This document shows, piece after piece, positions 10,066 through 21,500 of a stretch of DNA of 64,000 bases. Positions within the stretch are counted from its first letter, which is position 1. Each line of letters begins with the position of its first letter. Both the position numbers and the translations under genes were made by a program. The stretch comes from Ciona intestinalis (lineage: Eukaryota; Chordata; Ascidiacea; Phlebobranchia; Cionidae): positions 2,785,589-2,849,588 of the forward strand of contig NC_020170.2 in NCBI RefSeq assembly GCF_000224145.3. Direction: 5' to 3'. Below the pieces are notes generated by a model that saw nothing but the letters and a program-made list of their open reading frames with translations, ran no database searches and was not told the DNA's origin.

Positions 10066-12416
10066 TCACTCTCTCGCCATTGACTCGCCAGCTGCACTTG
10101 GTCCATTAAGTTGCTAGGTTAAAAATAGAATGATTACTTTAGGGTAGCTTATGTTACGTATAAAGTGGCCATAAAAACATTGCTTGTTTATATGGCGAGA
10201 TACGCAGCTATATATGGCTTTTTAATACTGTATTTATATTTTTTCTGCATTTGTAAAATGTACTATAAATTGCTGTTAAAATTACTCATTTTCTAAATGG
10301 GCGCTATACTTAAACTCAGAATCTCCTTGATCACCAACATGGCCAAATAACCACGTAACTGGGAAATACAAGATTTTCGAGCAGTGCAAAAAGTCGGCGT
10401 GCGGGAAAAAGAGCGAACCGCGTAAAGCGTGCCGGATAAGAACAATAATTACCTCGAGAAATTTAAATAAGCGAGAATGATAACCTGCCCGAAACGAACA
10501 AACACGAGACCATTGCGACGCTTAAAGGAATTGGATAATATGTATGCTGAGTATATAAAACACTTGACAGCATAATTAATTATAAGTATCTATACTAGGG
10601 TACGTTAACTTTATTTGGACTGTAATGTATTAAAACTCTATTTACTTTTAAGCTATATCAATACAATTGGTAGTATTCAGTATTTTCACAAGCCCGCCTT
10701 TTACTTGAAAACTTTTTTTTTAATTTTAGTAGTTTTTATCCTTATAATGTTTTCACGTTTATCACTTTGTTTTGCCGTTTCTTCATTGGCTTAATAATTC
10801 GATCTTTGCCATTGTATTCGAGGAGATAAAAAATATGCTGCTTATGGTTCGCTATCCCGGAAATTTGTATTAAGTACGAAAATATATCCATGTTAGAACA
10901 TGTGACTAATAATTATAAATCACCAACAATTACTTACTCTTGCCACTTGCACAATGCTGCAGAACGGACAAAACCAACTCACAAGACAATCTCCGCAGAA
11001 TCCGCCCTGTTAATAAATCAATGAACGATAAATGGATGAAAGAATGAATGTAACTTATTTACCCTCGTGTAACGAGGCAAAAGTCGTTATATTACTAGTA
11101 TTCTGTTTCACACAGCACCTCGTGCCAGGTTAACCACGTATTTGAAATTATTTTTGAATGTTATTTTGTGGAAATTATTTTGTAATGTGTGATGGGGTGG
11201 GACCCTACTATATGTCTGGCAATTCTAAAACAATTCAAAGAAAAAACATTTCAGTGAAGACAATGCCGGTTAATAATTTATTTTTCGGATTATATTCTGC
11301 GGTGACGCACGGTGATCGGTAAATTAAGTAAATAGTTTTTATTCATTGACCAACGGAGGTGGGCGGGGAGTTATTTTAATGACGTCACCAGGTCATAAAA
11401 ATTCCTTTGCAGATTTTAAATGTACTTTATAGGCAGACAGTTTACTTTGCAGCCGATAACAGTTATGGTAAAAGTCAATGATGCACTAACAATGTCGACT
11501 AATATAAACCTAACAGAACTATCCAAGCATTTTCTAGTTCAGTATGCGTACATTTAAACCCAATACGATACATTGTCACGTTTAGTACTGTGGGGTAAGC
11601 TGGAATACCCTTAGCACCAAAATCCCGTCTTTCTTGATCGTATTTTAAACATTTAACAACGTCCTGGCAGGGCTACGGTTATATATTTCTGTAAATATTA
11701 TTTGTTTAATAATATTTACAGAAAATGAGACAATAAAAAGAAAATTGGACAATAAAAAGACTAAAAACATGTCCCATCTTTCCCCATCTTACTATATACG
11801 TACACAACAATTTATGCCCTTTAATGTTGAATCATCTTACGTCTATGTTATGGTTCTCCCGAGTTTTTTCTCTCGTCTTTGCAATACAGTAGATACCGAC
11901 CGGTCCCAGCAAGGACGCAAGTGTACAAGTTAAACAAGACCCTCTTCCGGCTTTCTCAGCATTCTCACCTGTACATAGAACACATAAATATTATATACCA
12001 AATACTGTATGTTATGCTTAGTAAAATTTTTGTACGCTAACTTTGGCATCTGGATTCAGTTTCTCAAACCCACTGAATAATTTTGGCATTTAGTTTCTAA
12101 AATCCACTGAATAATTTAACGTATAACAGTATAGGTTTTCATTATTATAAGCGTTCACATGCAATTGTATGAAATATTTTAAATAAATAAAAGATTTTTT
12201 TGATTCAGTTTTTGAAGTCTGATTACTTGCGAATTACGTTAACATTTCAACATTGTTTAATAAAAAACTTTCTATTATTATTAATATTTTTATTATATTT
12301 TAATAATAAAATAAAATAAAAAACTAACCTGCCACAATGCAGGGGCAGAAATAACCTTTAATGCAAACGCCACAGTTGCCAAAGCAACCAAACAAACCGA
12401 AGTTCCATTCACCCAT
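10066..12416 (-). CDS. PLAC8: PLAC8-family cysteine-rich protein
   Basis: Four exons, 12329-12416, 11841-11968, 10938-11006 and 10066-10113. All phases agree and the product is 110 aa, the usual PLAC8 length. The start is the ATG of MGEWNFGLFGCFGNCGVC. Family features seen: CPCIVAG in the first third, a middle segment GPVGIYCIAKTREK, then the diagnostic FCGDCLVSWFCPFCSIVQ, and a short C-terminal end (ESMARE). PLAC8/cornifelin/onzin-like proteins are small cysteine-rich proteins of varied and poorly defined roles (cell growth, fat cells, metal or cell-size control in different lineages), so no specific function is claimed. The family assignment is secure; one-to-one orthology to a vertebrate member is not, hence the symbol is family-level. 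Confidence 0.9.
11040..11140 (-). repeat. SINE tail copy in a PLAC8 intron
   Basis: Begins gaatgaatgtaacttattt and contains gcacctcgtgccaggttaac, the reverse complement of the SINE tail. Confidence 0.65.
11583..11797 (-). mobile_element. Degenerate MITE copy
   Basis: Starts tagtactgtggggtaagctgg and ends gtcccatctttccccatcttactatat. The interior ttttaaacatttaacaacg is recognisable. A local palindrome sits around 11695-11725. Confidence 0.65.
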
Positions 12417-12504
12417 TTTTAAAGAAGTCACTTAATTATACAAACCGAAATAGAAAGGTTATACGCGAATCTGTAATGGACAACAAAATAAAAATAAGTT
12501 CTTT

Positions 12505-12660
12505 ATATAGTTAGGAGGAAGAAGTACAAATAGCATTTAAAGAATTATAAAATCATATCCTAACGGCTCCGATAGACCGTTGTTAATTGTTTAAAACACG
12601 ATCAGGTTTTTTTGAGATTAGGCAAATCAAAGTTTTCCGTCTTCCCCCACCCTACTATAT
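12505..12660 (+). mobile_element. MITE copy, left part reduced
   Basis: Ends with the canonical cttcccccaccctactatat. The interior has aaagaattataaaatc and gaccgttgttaattgttt; the left end is rearranged. Confidence 0.75.
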
Positions 12661-13102
12661 AAGCGTTAAAAATAATGCTTTATAGCACGCGTTAAACAGT
12701 AGCCGTTCGTGTGTATGTAACTATGGTTACAAACTAACCCAATACAGCATATACAAATAAGCCGGTAATTAATTTGTAAGTTTACATGTACCGCGTTGGC
12801 AAATATAAGCGGGCAAATATAAACGACCTTTTTATAAGATTCGGGTTTCGGCGCTTCGTTGCAGTCTACCATACATTTATATTTTGCAGCTTTAATTAAT
12901 CTTTTTTGCAGCTTTAATTAATCTATGCTGAAAGCATTATTAGGACCTGAAACGGCCCACTAGAGATATCTCTAGGAGGCCGTGAACCTGACTATTTACC
13001 GTGAATTCTGTATTCAACTGTTACCTAAATTCCTGTTTGAAATAATGTGGGAAAAATTGATAAGCTTTAGTCTCCTATATACCGAACTGTAACAAATATA
13101 TC

Positions 13103-13307
13103 ACAGTAGGTTGGGGGAAGACGGGACACCTTTTACACATAATATTTAAATATCCTGATTGTGTTTTAAATAATTAACAACCGTCTATGGAATCGAGGAT
13201 ACGGTTTTTTATTCTTTGAATGTTCTTTGTTTACTATCAAATGTAACGAGACGAAAAAATAGAATAAAAAAATAAATGGCATCGCATCTTTTTCTTCCCT
13301 ATATATA
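13103..13307 (-). mobile_element. MITE copy
   Basis: Left end cagtaggttgggggaagacg, interior aataattaacaaccgtctatgg, decayed right end. Confidence 0.8.
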
Positions 13308-13668
13308 AAACATTACAAAATATAAAACAATTTTTCATTGCTGGCCTGACAGCTTATTGTACACCTTTAATTTATGAAAGTATTAGAGTCTGCTTTACTG
13401 TATATGCTGTAGCCTATTGTGTGCCTCAATACAATGCCATGACGTTTCCCTTCCGTTAACAGGTGGGTCTTACGCAAGCGCCGTAATGGTTACTGATTAC
13501 CCATTCTTATTATAAAGGAAGGGAATTCACGTTGTCAAGCGAGAGCATCATTTGTATGTTTAGCAACGAAATGAGGGATTGGCCGGGTTGCTAGACAGGT
13601 AGTGGAAGAAACCACCGCTGCTTTTGAAAAACGCAAAAATCGCCATGATAAAAACAGTTTTTACATAT

Positions 13669-13868
13669 ATAGTAGAGTGGGGGAAGATGGGACACCTCCA
13701 GTAGGCTACATAATATTTAAACATCCTGATCGCGTTGTAAACAATTAACAACGGTCTATGGAAGTCGTAAGGGTACGGTTTACAATTCTTTGATTGTTCT
13801 TTGTTTACTACCAAATATGACAAGAAAACAGAATGAAAAGACGTCCCATCTTTCCTCACCCTACTATA
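13669..13868 (-). mobile_element. MITE copy
   Basis: Both inverted ends are intact (atagtagagtgggggaagatg ... catctttcctcaccctacta), with the full interior between them. Confidence 0.85.
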
Positions 13869-14177
13869 TATTGTTTTATTAAACAAATTGTGACACAGAT
13901 TGTGTAAAATGAAACACTACACCTTCTGTCATTCTATTGAGTTCTAAAAATAGACAAGATTGGGTAGCGCGCCTTAATTTCTAATATTTGTTTTGAATGT
14001 GAGAAATGTTAAGAAACTCCTACAAACAAAAAATAATAAAATCGAGACAAACGTTAAAAAAGACAAACTAACACATTTGGAGCATTTGTTTTTTATTAGT
14101 TTCAAACTATACAAAACATAACTGAAGTGACAATACTGCTTAGCTGTGTATTTAACGAATGGCTGATACAGGCATCG

Positions 14178-14393
14178 GTAGGGTGGGGAAAGATGGGACA
14201 CCTTTTCATTCTATTTTCTCGTCCCATTTGGTAGTAAACAAAGACAATTCAAAGAATTATAAAACCGTATCCTCACCACTTCCATAAACTGTTTATCCTC
14301 ACGACTTCCATAAATGTTTTAAACACGAACAGGATATTTCGATATTATGTTCTAAAGGTGTCCCGTCTCCCCCCACCCCCAATCTCACTATAT
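14178..14393 (+). mobile_element. MITE copy with a small internal duplication
   Basis: Ends ggtagggtggggaaagatgg and cccgtctccccccaccccc. The segment tatcctcacgacttccata is repeated inside, making this copy longer than its relatives. Confidence 0.8.
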
Positions 14394-14757
14394 TATTGAG
14401 TATAACTGCATACGCCGATCAAGTGCTAACCCATGACTAACTATTATATATATATACATATAATCAACACAAAACCTGATTTAAACACGGATTATAACAA
14501 TATATATCCTGAATCTTATTCTGCATTAAAACTAACCGCTGAGGTTAAACTAAAATTTAGGTATGATTTAAATGCACTGGCATTGTTCAACTTTAACAAA
14601 ACTAATGTTTACAGTCTATATGTACATATAACTGCGAAGTAGGTTTCCGAGAATTGATGTAAACGACTTGCATAGGCTACCTCATGGAAGTTTACCAAAT
14701 TACGTCAACACCAAATTGACGTAATGTTAGTCGTGTAATGCGTTAGAGGATGTTATC

Positions 14758-14880
14758 TTCCCATTTGGTAGTAAAAAAATACATTTTCATTATTGTATAA
14801 CCGTAGCCCCGCGACTGTAAAACAGCGTTGTTAAGTGTTCAAACACGATCGTAAAAATGGGACTTATAGGTGTTAACGTT
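14758..14880 (+). mobile_element. Decayed MITE remnant
   Basis: Only the interior survives clearly: cccatttggtagtaaaaaaa, ataaccgtagccccgcgactg and gttgttaagtgttcaaacac. Confidence 0.5.
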
Positions 14881-14995
14881 CCCGATTACGGCATATCACC
14901 ATAGCTTTAGTCGCAGCTTTTAAAACTGTAACTGTATATAGCTTTACTCTTTGGCGATTTTTCGAAATAAGGCACAAAACTTGTATGATAAATAT

Positions 14996-15184
14996 ATAGT
15001 ACTCTGGGGAAAGATGGATACCGTTCGCACATAACGTCTCATATTTCGTAACCGTGCTGTTTAAAACAACTAAACTAACAAACCGATTTTAGTTCCGCGA
15101 GGATACCGTTATAAATTTTATAATAGTTCTTTGTATGAGACAAAAATAATGAAAACATGAACCATCTTACCCCAAATTACCAGT
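14996..15184 (-). mobile_element. Diverged MITE copy
   Basis: Starts agtactctggggaaagatgg and ends ccatcttaccccaaattac, with a diverged interior. Confidence 0.65.
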
Positions 15185-15201
15185 ACGAAATTAAAACCTT
15201 T

Positions 15202-15396
15202 TATAGTAGGGTGGGGGAAGATGGGGCACCTTTTCATTCAATTTTTTAGTCGCATTTGTTAGTAAAGAGAGAAAATTCGAAAAACTATACAAATCGTATT
15301 TTCACGACTCCATATACTGTTGTTAATTGTTTACACGATCAGGATATTTACATACTATGTGCTGAAGGTGTCCCATCTTCCCCCACCCTACTATAT
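15202..15396 (+). mobile_element. Well-preserved MITE copy
   Basis: Near-consensus ends (tatagtagggtgggggaaga ... cttcccccaccctactata), 195 bp. A good reference copy for the family. Confidence 0.9.
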
Positions 15397-15546
15397 AATA
15401 AAACGACTTCACTTTTCTAGTCCTAACCAGTCAAAAATATCTTTACATTTATCGAAAAACCAACATGATATTTCAAGGGTTCGAAACTAAATGGTTTAAA
15501 AACGTTATACTAACAAAATATTGCACTAAATCTACACAAGACTTCT

Positions 15547-18500
15547 TTATGTAAACTCGATAGCAAAAAGTCCCTTCGCGAGCGCGGCAAAAAGGTGTGT
15601 TCTTGTTGTTTGGACGGAGTATACAGGACTGTTGACATGCCGACCACCAAAGTAGAATGACTGTAAAATAAATACAATATAGTAGGAAAAGGGAAGATGG
15701 GACGCTTTTTCATTCTATTTTCTCACGATCAAAATATTAAGATATTATGTTCTAAAGATGTACCATTTTCCCCCACCCTACTATAGATTAAAATTTTAAG
15801 GTTTACAGTAGGGTGGGGTAAGATGGGACGTGTTTTCGTTTTTTTGTATTATTTGGTAGTAAACAAAGAATGTTTATAGAATTATATAACCGTAGCCTCG
15901 CGACCCTAAAAGAGCGTTGTTAACTGGTAAAAACACAATTAGGAAATATGGGATATTATGTGCTGATGGTAACCCATTCTGAGCACTATACGTTGAAAAG
16001 TAAATACACACTGTTCTTTTAACAAATCTATCAAAAAATGTTTTTTTCGGTTATTTATTAAAAAGATAATAAGACTTGCAGTTGGCTTTTATAAAAACGA
16101 GTCGATTTATCAAGTATATAAAGAGTGTGGTAACGAAATAATAGATATGAACATTGCTTTTGATGACAAATTACGTGAAACGCTGACAGTTTATTTGAGC
16201 ACCTTCTATTTGACATTAGTATAAAGTCGTATAACCGGTAACCTTGAAAACGTTTATCATTAATAGGATCCGTGTTACAACTGTTGTGATTGTATGACGA
16301 TATATGTATGCTGGTAATGTGTATATTTTGGGGGATACGGGGAATTGACTGGATTTATGAAAGAATTTTTGAATGGACCCCTGAATAAATAAATGAATTA
16401 ATGAAATTTAGTTGTTTTATGCTTGCATGTTGTGACAACGACAGTTGTTAGAGACGTTCATAAGTTTTACAATTTTTTATACAGTTTTGAAGAACAAGCA
16501 TTCATTATACCAAATTACAAATAAAATTTGAATTTTGTTTAGTATTTTAGAAACTCGAAACGATCAAAGTTGAGTGATTTTTTTCGAATGGAAAATCCCA
16601 TGCATCCCACCACAGCCATTTTTTTACTCCAGCGGTCGAATTTGCGGTTTTAAAACTCATTTTTATTAAAAGCTGTTTTGTATTTTAAACTTTAATGGTA
16701 GCTTTAGATCACACTTGAGCATATCTATCAATACACAAATTGTTATTTTTCGTTGGTACGCCCCTTTAATATTAGACGATTATTAACCAACATTAAGACA
16801 ATGGGGCCAACGACCGCTTAATAGCGTAATTACCAAATAGAACATAAATCTACATTCTTAACAAGAATCTGGAAATCTTATTTATAGACAGTATGTTTAA
16901 AGACTTTAAACACATATGTTATGGTCTATGACGGCATAAAGAGAAAGTGTTTTATCTATTTATAAACATCCTTGCTCAAACAAGCACGTTCGATTTTTTC
17001 TAGTTCAAGGAAATTGAACGAACGTGTTTGTTATGGATTTATGTCTATCCTTTAAAACTATTATTCATTGAACTGCATTCATTATACCAAATCCTAGAAG
17101 AAAATACGGGTCCATGTATATCTTTTAATACTATAATCAGAGTTATCTATAGGTGTAGACATGATTTAACTTGTACGCATGTGTTTGGAACGTGTATTTA
17201 TAAACCATCTTTACACGCACACTTTATTTTCAATTAGAACTCTAATGTTTTTTAATGTTATTTACATATTTCTTACATTGTTTCGTCTGTAGGGTGTAAC
17301 GGTCACGCCTTTTATCCAAAACATTATTTACTTCTTTTTTATCAATATGCGTGTTTTAACAACTGTCGTTTTACCGTTACTACCCGTATTTTCGCTTTTG
17401 CAAACTCTTGTTCTTCGTTATCGTGGCCGAAGAGACGAAATAAATTTATTCATTCATGTGTAAAAAGTAGGTGGCCGTAAACTATGTGATACAGGCAGGG
17501 GCACTGACCGCTCAGTGCGAACATTTCTCAAACAGGCTCACCTGTAAGCATTTCGTCATTCTCATGTCCCATAACCTGACGACACCATGACGACATGACC
17601 CTGAAACGATCATGTGACCACAGTCTGTTGTGACGCAATAGATGGTATTGTCATGCGGTTCCTCCCAACTTCGAACGCAGTGGCTGGGAAATGTAAATGA
17701 ATATTAGTAACCGCTAGACGGTGCACGAGAGCAACAAATTCAATAATGGCTCTTGAAAAAAACGAACCATTTTTTGCTGTTTTTAAAAGGTCGATTTTTT
17801 ATAAATAAATTCAAAGAGATATTTGGAAAATTTAGGGGTTGCTTGGGCGTAATACGAATGTTTCGAATAAATAGAATGAAAGGATTAAAACGTTGACGAT
17901 CACGGCCGGTAAATTAAGCCTAAAACCTTTAAAAACAATACGGCTATTACCAAAAGTAAACCTTATTTAGGGGCTAGCATTTCCATCAACTATGACAACA
18001 TTATAAATTTAATATCTATATTTTGATTTCACCCAAAAAATTAGACGTTTTAGAAACTCCAAGCAAAATCCCATGCGTTCTAAACTTTATCCATAAAAAA
18101 ACTCCTTACCTATTAGATAAACGACTATCCCATAGTTTGATGTAGGTGTCATATCCAGCTGAAACTAATGTGTGGGGCCCCGTGTACTCGAGGTCAAGTG
18201 GTCCGCCGCCTAGTCGGTGATTTTTGCCGAGTTGGTGTAAAAATTCGCCTCTGAATTAAAAGTTTTGGCTCAAAAAGTACAAAATGCATAAGATGCCTGG
18301 GTGTTGGGGTGATGGGTCAAATCTGGTTGTACCCCAAGTCCATGACCTCATCCATAATGAATAGAGCAAGATAAGGTATTTAGCGCAATACGTATATGGA
18401 AAATGTCAAACATATATATATGTATATAGTAGGGTGGGACAGCGTTAGCACATAACATTCAAATATCCTGATCGTGTTTTAAACAATTAACAAAGGTCTA

Positions 18501-21500
18501 TGGGAGTATTTTCCCCACCTTACTATATTACAAAATGTGTAACGTCTCTGAAAAATTGTTGACATTTTTTAAAACTTATTTTCCAGTTTGTCTTAACGCT
18601 GNNNNNNNNNNNNNNNNNNNNNNNNNNNNNNNNNNNNNNNNNNNNNNNNNNNNNNNNNNNNNNNNNNNNNNNNNNNNNNNNNNNNNNNNNNNNNNNNNNN
18701 NNNNNNNNNNNNNNNNNNNNNNNNNNAAATTCAATAATGGCTCTTGAAAAAACGAATCATTTTTTGTTGTTTTTAAAAAGTCGATTTTTTATAAATAAAT
18801 TCAAAGAGATATTTGGAAAATTTAGGGGTTGCTTGGGCGTTATATGAACGTTTCAAATGAATAGAAACGGCAAAATAAAAGGTTTAAAACGTTGACGATC
18901 ACGGCCGGTAAATTAAGCCCAAAACTTTTAAAAACATATTACGGCTATTACCAAAAGTAAACCTTATTTAGGGGCTAGCATTTCCATCAACTATAACAAC
19001 ATTATAAATTTAATATCTATATTTTGATTTCACCCAAAAAATTAGACGTTTTAGAAACTCTTAGCAAAATCCCATGCGTTCTAAACTTTATCCATAAAAA
19101 AACTCCTTACCTATTAGATAAACGACTATCCCATAGTTTGATGTACGTGTCATATCCAGCTGAAACTAATGTGTGGGGCCCCGTGTACTCAATGTCAAGT
19201 GGTCCGCCGCCCAGTCGGTGATTTTTGCCGAGTTGGTGTAAAAATTCGCCTCTGAATTAAAAGAATAAGTTTTGGCTCAAAAAATACGAAAAGCATAAGA
19301 CGCCTGGGTGTTGGGGTAATGGGTCAAATCTGGTTGTACCCCAAGTCCATCACCTCATCCATAATGAATAGAGCAAGATAAGGTATTTAGCGCAATACGT
19401 ATAAGGAAAATGTCAAACATATATATATATGTATATAGTAGGGTGGGACAGCGTTAGCACATAACATCCAAATATCCTGATCGTGTTTTAAACAATTAAC
19501 AACGGTCTATGGGAGTCGGGAGAATACGTTTTATAGTTATTTTAATATTCTTTGTTTACTACCAAATGGGACAAGAAAATAGAATGAAAGGCGTCCTCTA
19601 TTTTCCCCAACCTACTATATTACAAAATGTGTAACGTCTCTAAAAAATTGTTGACATTTTTTAAAATTTATTTTCCAGTTTGTCTTAACGCTGTGGTAAG
19701 GTAAAAAGGGGTTAAAGTAAAAAAAGTAATTCGGCATGTTCGACCGTTTATTATAATGGTAGTGAAAATTGTTTCGTCTGGTTCAAAATCGACCCAAATT
19801 GGATTGTTACGGTAAATTCGGTAAATTCCGCAACAATGCCTTGGGTAATTTAAACATAATATGAGACGGCTTTTTTGCAGTGGGCATATATTGTTTCAAT
19901 TGCTTACAAATGTTGCCAATAGTAATGGTTACTATTACTGCCAGCGTAATATAAGGCCTTGGTTAAAATTAAAATGATAGACTGTAATATCTAGGCTAAA
20001 ACGTGATTGTTTTCTACCGTTTACAACGCGGGCGTTAAGTGGCAATGGCAAATGGTGTAGTACTAATATTAATTATTGATATAGTAGGATGTGGTAGTAG
20101 GATAAGACGTGTTTTAATTTTATTTTTTGTCCCATTTGGTAGTAAACACAAAGTGTTTAAAGAATTTTATAACCGTAGCCACGCGACTAAGAAAGGGCGT
20201 CCTTAATTGTTTAAAACACTTTAAGGAAATATTGGGTAATATGTGCAAAACGTATCCTATTTTACCGCACAGTACTATACTAATAAAAAGTGGTAAACCG
20301 GTAAGGGACTTGTATGATAACTCGTAAGCAAGCACGAGGTGCGTATGAAACAGTACACCCGTGTTTTAGCGACTGTACTTTCCCCACCACGAGGATAAAT
20401 AAGTTACAATCATTGGTTCATTGAATAAATCGAAATCCAGACAATTTTAGTTTTAGTATGGCTGTCTGAGAATACGGCAATCTGGTATGAGATCTATGTC
20501 GTGAAGAAAGGCACGTCTAAGTAGTTGTAATCCTTCACGAAAGGGGTTATTTCTACCAATTTGTACATACACCGTGATGCGGTTTGTAGATATGGACAAA
20601 AGCGAACACAATCGCAGAGCGTGTGCTTTGCTATTTGCGTGGGGAATCTGCATATAGGGCGTCGAGAACGCAGTAACGCGACACTGTCGATTAGACGGGA
20701 CATCAATAGAAGAGATTCTTTTCCAGTTTAGATTTGGTAGCCCCGAATTGACGAGATAGTAACTTGAAACGCGCATTAAAACCTGATGCGCCGCCGTCGT
20801 TTTAAGTCGTACAGGGTCAGGCTTGTTTACTGGTAAGATCGGTTTCATTTTATTGTAATAATGGCGAGGAATGCGTACCTGCTTAGATCCCATACTCGCA
20901 AGGGGTGGGCACGAATTCCACTGGTTCCGCTTACAAATGAACTGAAAATACAAAAATTAAAAAGTAGTATATGATAAAAATTTACACATAAATAAATGGT
21001 TTTTACTTTTACATAAAAAAATAATTTGGGCACAGTAGTTCGTCTATCCCAGAGGTTATGGGTGCGCGCGTTCGTCTATCCCAGAGGTTATGGGCGCGCG
21101 TTCGTCTATCCCAGAGGTTATGGGTTCGAGGCTTGCGCTATCACCATTATATGGGCGTTAATGTTTGTGGGCAAGACATTTAAAGTTAACGGCAATTGCT
21201 CCAACCCAGTGGTTCCTAATGGGTTGTCTAATTGGTCGGCAACACATTAAAAACATATTCACCCACAAAGTTACATACGTGGTAACTCGTAAGTGGGCGC
21301 GAGGTTTTGAAACAGAACCGTGTTTTAAGGAATGGTGCTGGACTGCCACGCAAGAATAAATAAATAATATTCATTTTCTCACCTAAACTTTGGGTTAATT
21401 CGTAACGAGAGAACTCTGTCCATCGCGTTGGTCGAGCTGCACTCGGAGACGTTTGTGAAATCGTCGTTAAAACGCCAGATCTAGTAAAAACGATTTAAAT

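Larger units (their letters stand above)
12417..15546. other. Intergenic between PLAC8 and FBXW4, packed with MITEs
   Basis: No supported coding exon. At least seven copies of the same MITE family occupy much of the interval; the rest is AT-rich DNA in which I see nothing specific. Confidence 0.6.
17736..18601. repeat. Block A of a near-identical duplication left of the N gap
   Basis: Runs parallel to 18727-19693, from aaattcaataatggctcttg to gtttgtcttaacgctg, with only scattered substitutions and small indels. It contains a second copy of FBXW4 exon 7 at 18110-18250. Confidence 0.9.

Noticed and set aside
18535-18747. Frame running through the N gap
   Set aside because: Most of its length is unknown bases; the flanks are parts of the duplicated intron blocks.
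20453-20953. 166-codon open frame on the minus strand
   Set aside because: It overlaps FBXW4 exon 6 in a different frame; the exon's real frame (SFVSGTSG...HPLRVWDLS) matches FBXW4 and splices on to exon 7. The rest lies in the intron and resembles no family I know.
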